Shown here: piece by piece, positions 7,833 through 9,121 of the stretch
How positions within the stretch are numbered: the first letter of the stretch is position 1
Layout of the letters: every line of letters starts with the position of its first letter
Assembly: GCA_947372155.1 (NCBI GenBank)
Contig: CANBSM010000041.1
Span: 1-9,121, forward strand
Length of the DNA: 9,121 bases
Reading direction: 5' to 3'
Source of the DNA: Burkholderiaceae bacterium
Lineage (GTDB): Bacteria; Pseudomonadota; Gammaproteobacteria; Burkholderiales; Burkholderiaceae
The notes under the pieces: generated by a model
What the model was told of the DNA's origin: nothing
What the model saw: the letters and a program-made list of their open reading frames with translations, nothing else
Database searches by the model: none
Program-made: the position numbers and the translations under genes

Positions 7833-7837
7833 CCTTT
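7833..7837 (-). promoter_or_regulatory. Ribosome binding site of leuC
   Basis: AAAGG is followed by TCTCTC and the leuC ATG. It lies inside the 17 bp gap after the gltA stop and supports both the leuC start and cotranscription with gltA. Confidence 0.65.
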
Positions 7838-7843
7838 AATACC

Positions 7844-9121
7844 TTATTTGCGAACTGAGATGTTGGGAACCTTGCGGGTTGTTTCGCCAACGTACAACTG
7901 ACGTGGGCGACCTATCTTGTACTCAGGGTCAGTAATCATTTCTTCCCACTGAGCGATCCAACCCACTGTTCTTGCCAAAGCAAAGATGCAGGTGAACATT
8001 TCTGTCGGGATGCCAAGTGCACGCTGGACGATTCCAGAGTAGAAGTCTACGTTCGGATAGAGCTTACGGCTCACAAAGTACTCATCTTCCAAAGCGATCT
8101 TCTCTAGAGTCATTGCCAGCTTGAATAATGGATCATCTTGCAAACCAAGTTCATTTAATACTTCATAGCAAGTTTCACGCATTAACTTCGCACGTGGGTC
8201 AAAGTTTTTATAAACGCGGTGACCAAAGCCCATCAAGCGAACGCTTGAGTTCTTGTCTTTTACTTGAGCGATGAATTCATGAATCTTATCTACACCGCCA
8301 CTAGCTTGAATCTCATTCAACATTTGCAAGCAGGCTTCGTTTGCACCACCGTGTGCTGGGCCCCAAAGACAAGCAATACCAGCAGAAATAGCAGCAAATG
8401 GATTAGTGCCTGATGATCCGCATAAGCGCACAGTAGAAGTAGAAGCATTTTGCTCATGATCTGCATGCAATGTGAAGATGCGGTCCAAGGCGCGAACCAA
8501 TACTGGATTAACTTTGTACTCTTCACATGGCGTTGCGAACATCATGCGCATAAAGTTAGCGGTATATGACAAAGAATTATCTGGATAGATAAATGGTTGA
8601 CCTACAGAATATTTGTAAGCCATTGCAACCAAAGTTGGCATCTTCGCAATTAAACGAATTTGTGCAATTTCACGTGCTTTAGGCTGGCTGTAATCAATCG
8701 CATCATGGTAGAAGGCGGCCATTGCGCCAACCAAACCAGTCAGAACAGACATTGGATGCGCATCGCGACGGAAACCGCGCAAGAAGAATTGCATTTGCTC
8801 ATGAACCATCGTGTGGTGCATGACCATTTCTTCAAAGTCTTTTTTCTCAGTGGCATTTGGCAAGTTGCCATTGATCAAGAGGTAGCAAACTTCCAAGAAG
8901 TCACAGTTATTAGCTAAATCTTCAATTGGGTAGCCGCGATAGAGCAACTCACCCTTATCGCCATCGATGTAGGTAATTTTGCTATTACATGACGCAGTAG
9001 ATAAGAAGCCTGAATCGTAAGTGAACTTACCAGTCTGACCATAGAGCTTACGAATGTCGATTACATCAGGACCCACTGTCCCTTTATAAATTGGCAGATC
9101 AATATCTGGTGTTCCATCCGA
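7844..9121 (-). CDS. gltA: Citrate synthase, type II (N-terminal end cut by window edge)
   Basis: GltA condenses acetyl-CoA and oxaloacetate to citrate at the entry of the TCA cycle. The frame is open to the right edge, giving 425 visible residues that start [20 protein letters not shown]. Comparison with E. coli GltA suggests roughly ten codons are missing. A GTG at 9076 is internal and not the real start, because the codons before it match the family N-terminus. The three catalytic residues are present: the histidine in [11 protein letters not shown], the histidine in [14 protein letters not shown] and the aspartate in [22 protein letters not shown] is also intact. The N-terminal beta domain ([15 protein letters not shown]) and the cysteine in ATPCEEY are typical of hexameric, NADH-sensitive type II enzymes, so allosteric inhibition by NADH is likely but inferred. 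The protein ends ISVRK, 17 bp before leuC. The promoter lies outside the window. Confidence 0.97.
   Translation of the reverse strand, partial: SDGTPDIDLPIYKGTVGPDVIDIRKLYGQTGKFTYDSGFLSTASCNSKITYIDGDKGELLYRGYPIEDLANNCDFLEVCYLLINGNLPNATEKKDFEEMVMHHTMVHEQMQFFLRGFRRDAHPMSVLTGLVGAMAAFYHDAIDYSQPKAREIAQIRLIAKMPTLVAMAYKYSVGQPFIYPDNSLSYTANFMRMMFATPCEEYKVNPVLVRALDRIFTLHADHEQNASTSTVRLCGSSGTNPFAAISAGIACLWGPAHGGANEACLQMLNEIQASGGVDKIHEFIAQVKDKNSSVRLMGFGHRVYKNFDPRAKLMRETCYEVLNELGLQDDPLFKLAMTLEKIALEDEYFVSRKLYPNVDFYSGIVQRALGIPTEMFTCIFALARTVGWIAQWEEMITDPEYKIGRPRQLYVGETTRKVPNISVRK

Noticed and set aside
7827..7843. Leucine leader peptide or attenuator before leuC.
   Set aside because: The gap is 17 bp and filled by the ribosome site. 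There is no leucine-codon run or stem-loop.
9074..9076. GTG as the start codon of gltA.
   Set aside because: The frame continues to the window edge, and the 15 codons before the GTG resemble the N-terminus of citrate synthases. The gene is cut by the edge.

Overview
The window looks like a stretch of a betaproteobacterial chromosome, most likely Polynucleobacter or a close Burkholderiaceae relative. This is inferred from protein character, moderate GC content and gene order (gltA, leuC, lipoprotein, leuD, leuB, asd, fimV, truA, trpF, trpB), not from a database search. Every supported gene lies on the minus strand, so transcription runs from the right end of the window to the left. Both edges cut a gene: the right edge removes the first codons of gltA, and the left edge removes most of trpB.

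In transcription order, the window opens with citrate synthase (gltA, 9121-7844). The leucine-branch genes follow: leuC (7826-6417), a 68-residue entericidin-like lipoprotein gene (6404-6198), leuD (6165-5518) and leuB (5494-4424). Next come asd (4378-3221), fimV (3211-1820), truA (1816-953), trpF (927-250) and the start of trpB (219-1). Gaps between genes are only 3 to 45 bp. No tRNA, rRNA, CRISPR array, insertion sequence or convincing rho-independent terminator was seen, and no stretch over 300 bases lacks a gene.

The genes combine central carbon entry (citrate synthase), three leucine-pathway polypeptides (LeuC and LeuD form isopropylmalate isomerase, LeuB is the dehydrogenase), the aspartate-family branch enzyme Asd, and tryptophan enzymes (TrpF, TrpB). 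FimV (a peptidoglycan-binding inner-membrane hub), TruA (tRNA pseudouridine synthase) and the small lipoprotein sit among them. The compact layout suggests one or a few long transcripts with translational coupling. leuC, the lipoprotein gene, leuB and trpB have clear Shine-Dalgarno sequences. asd, truA and trpF have none at normal spacing.

This is mostly a conserved housekeeping region, and I found no new defence, mobile or biosynthetic system. The points most worth a second look are the lipoprotein gene between the two isomerase subunit genes, a possible RNA hairpin between the end of truA and the trpF start, the AT-rich spacer before asd with no ribosome binding site, and the compact FimV.
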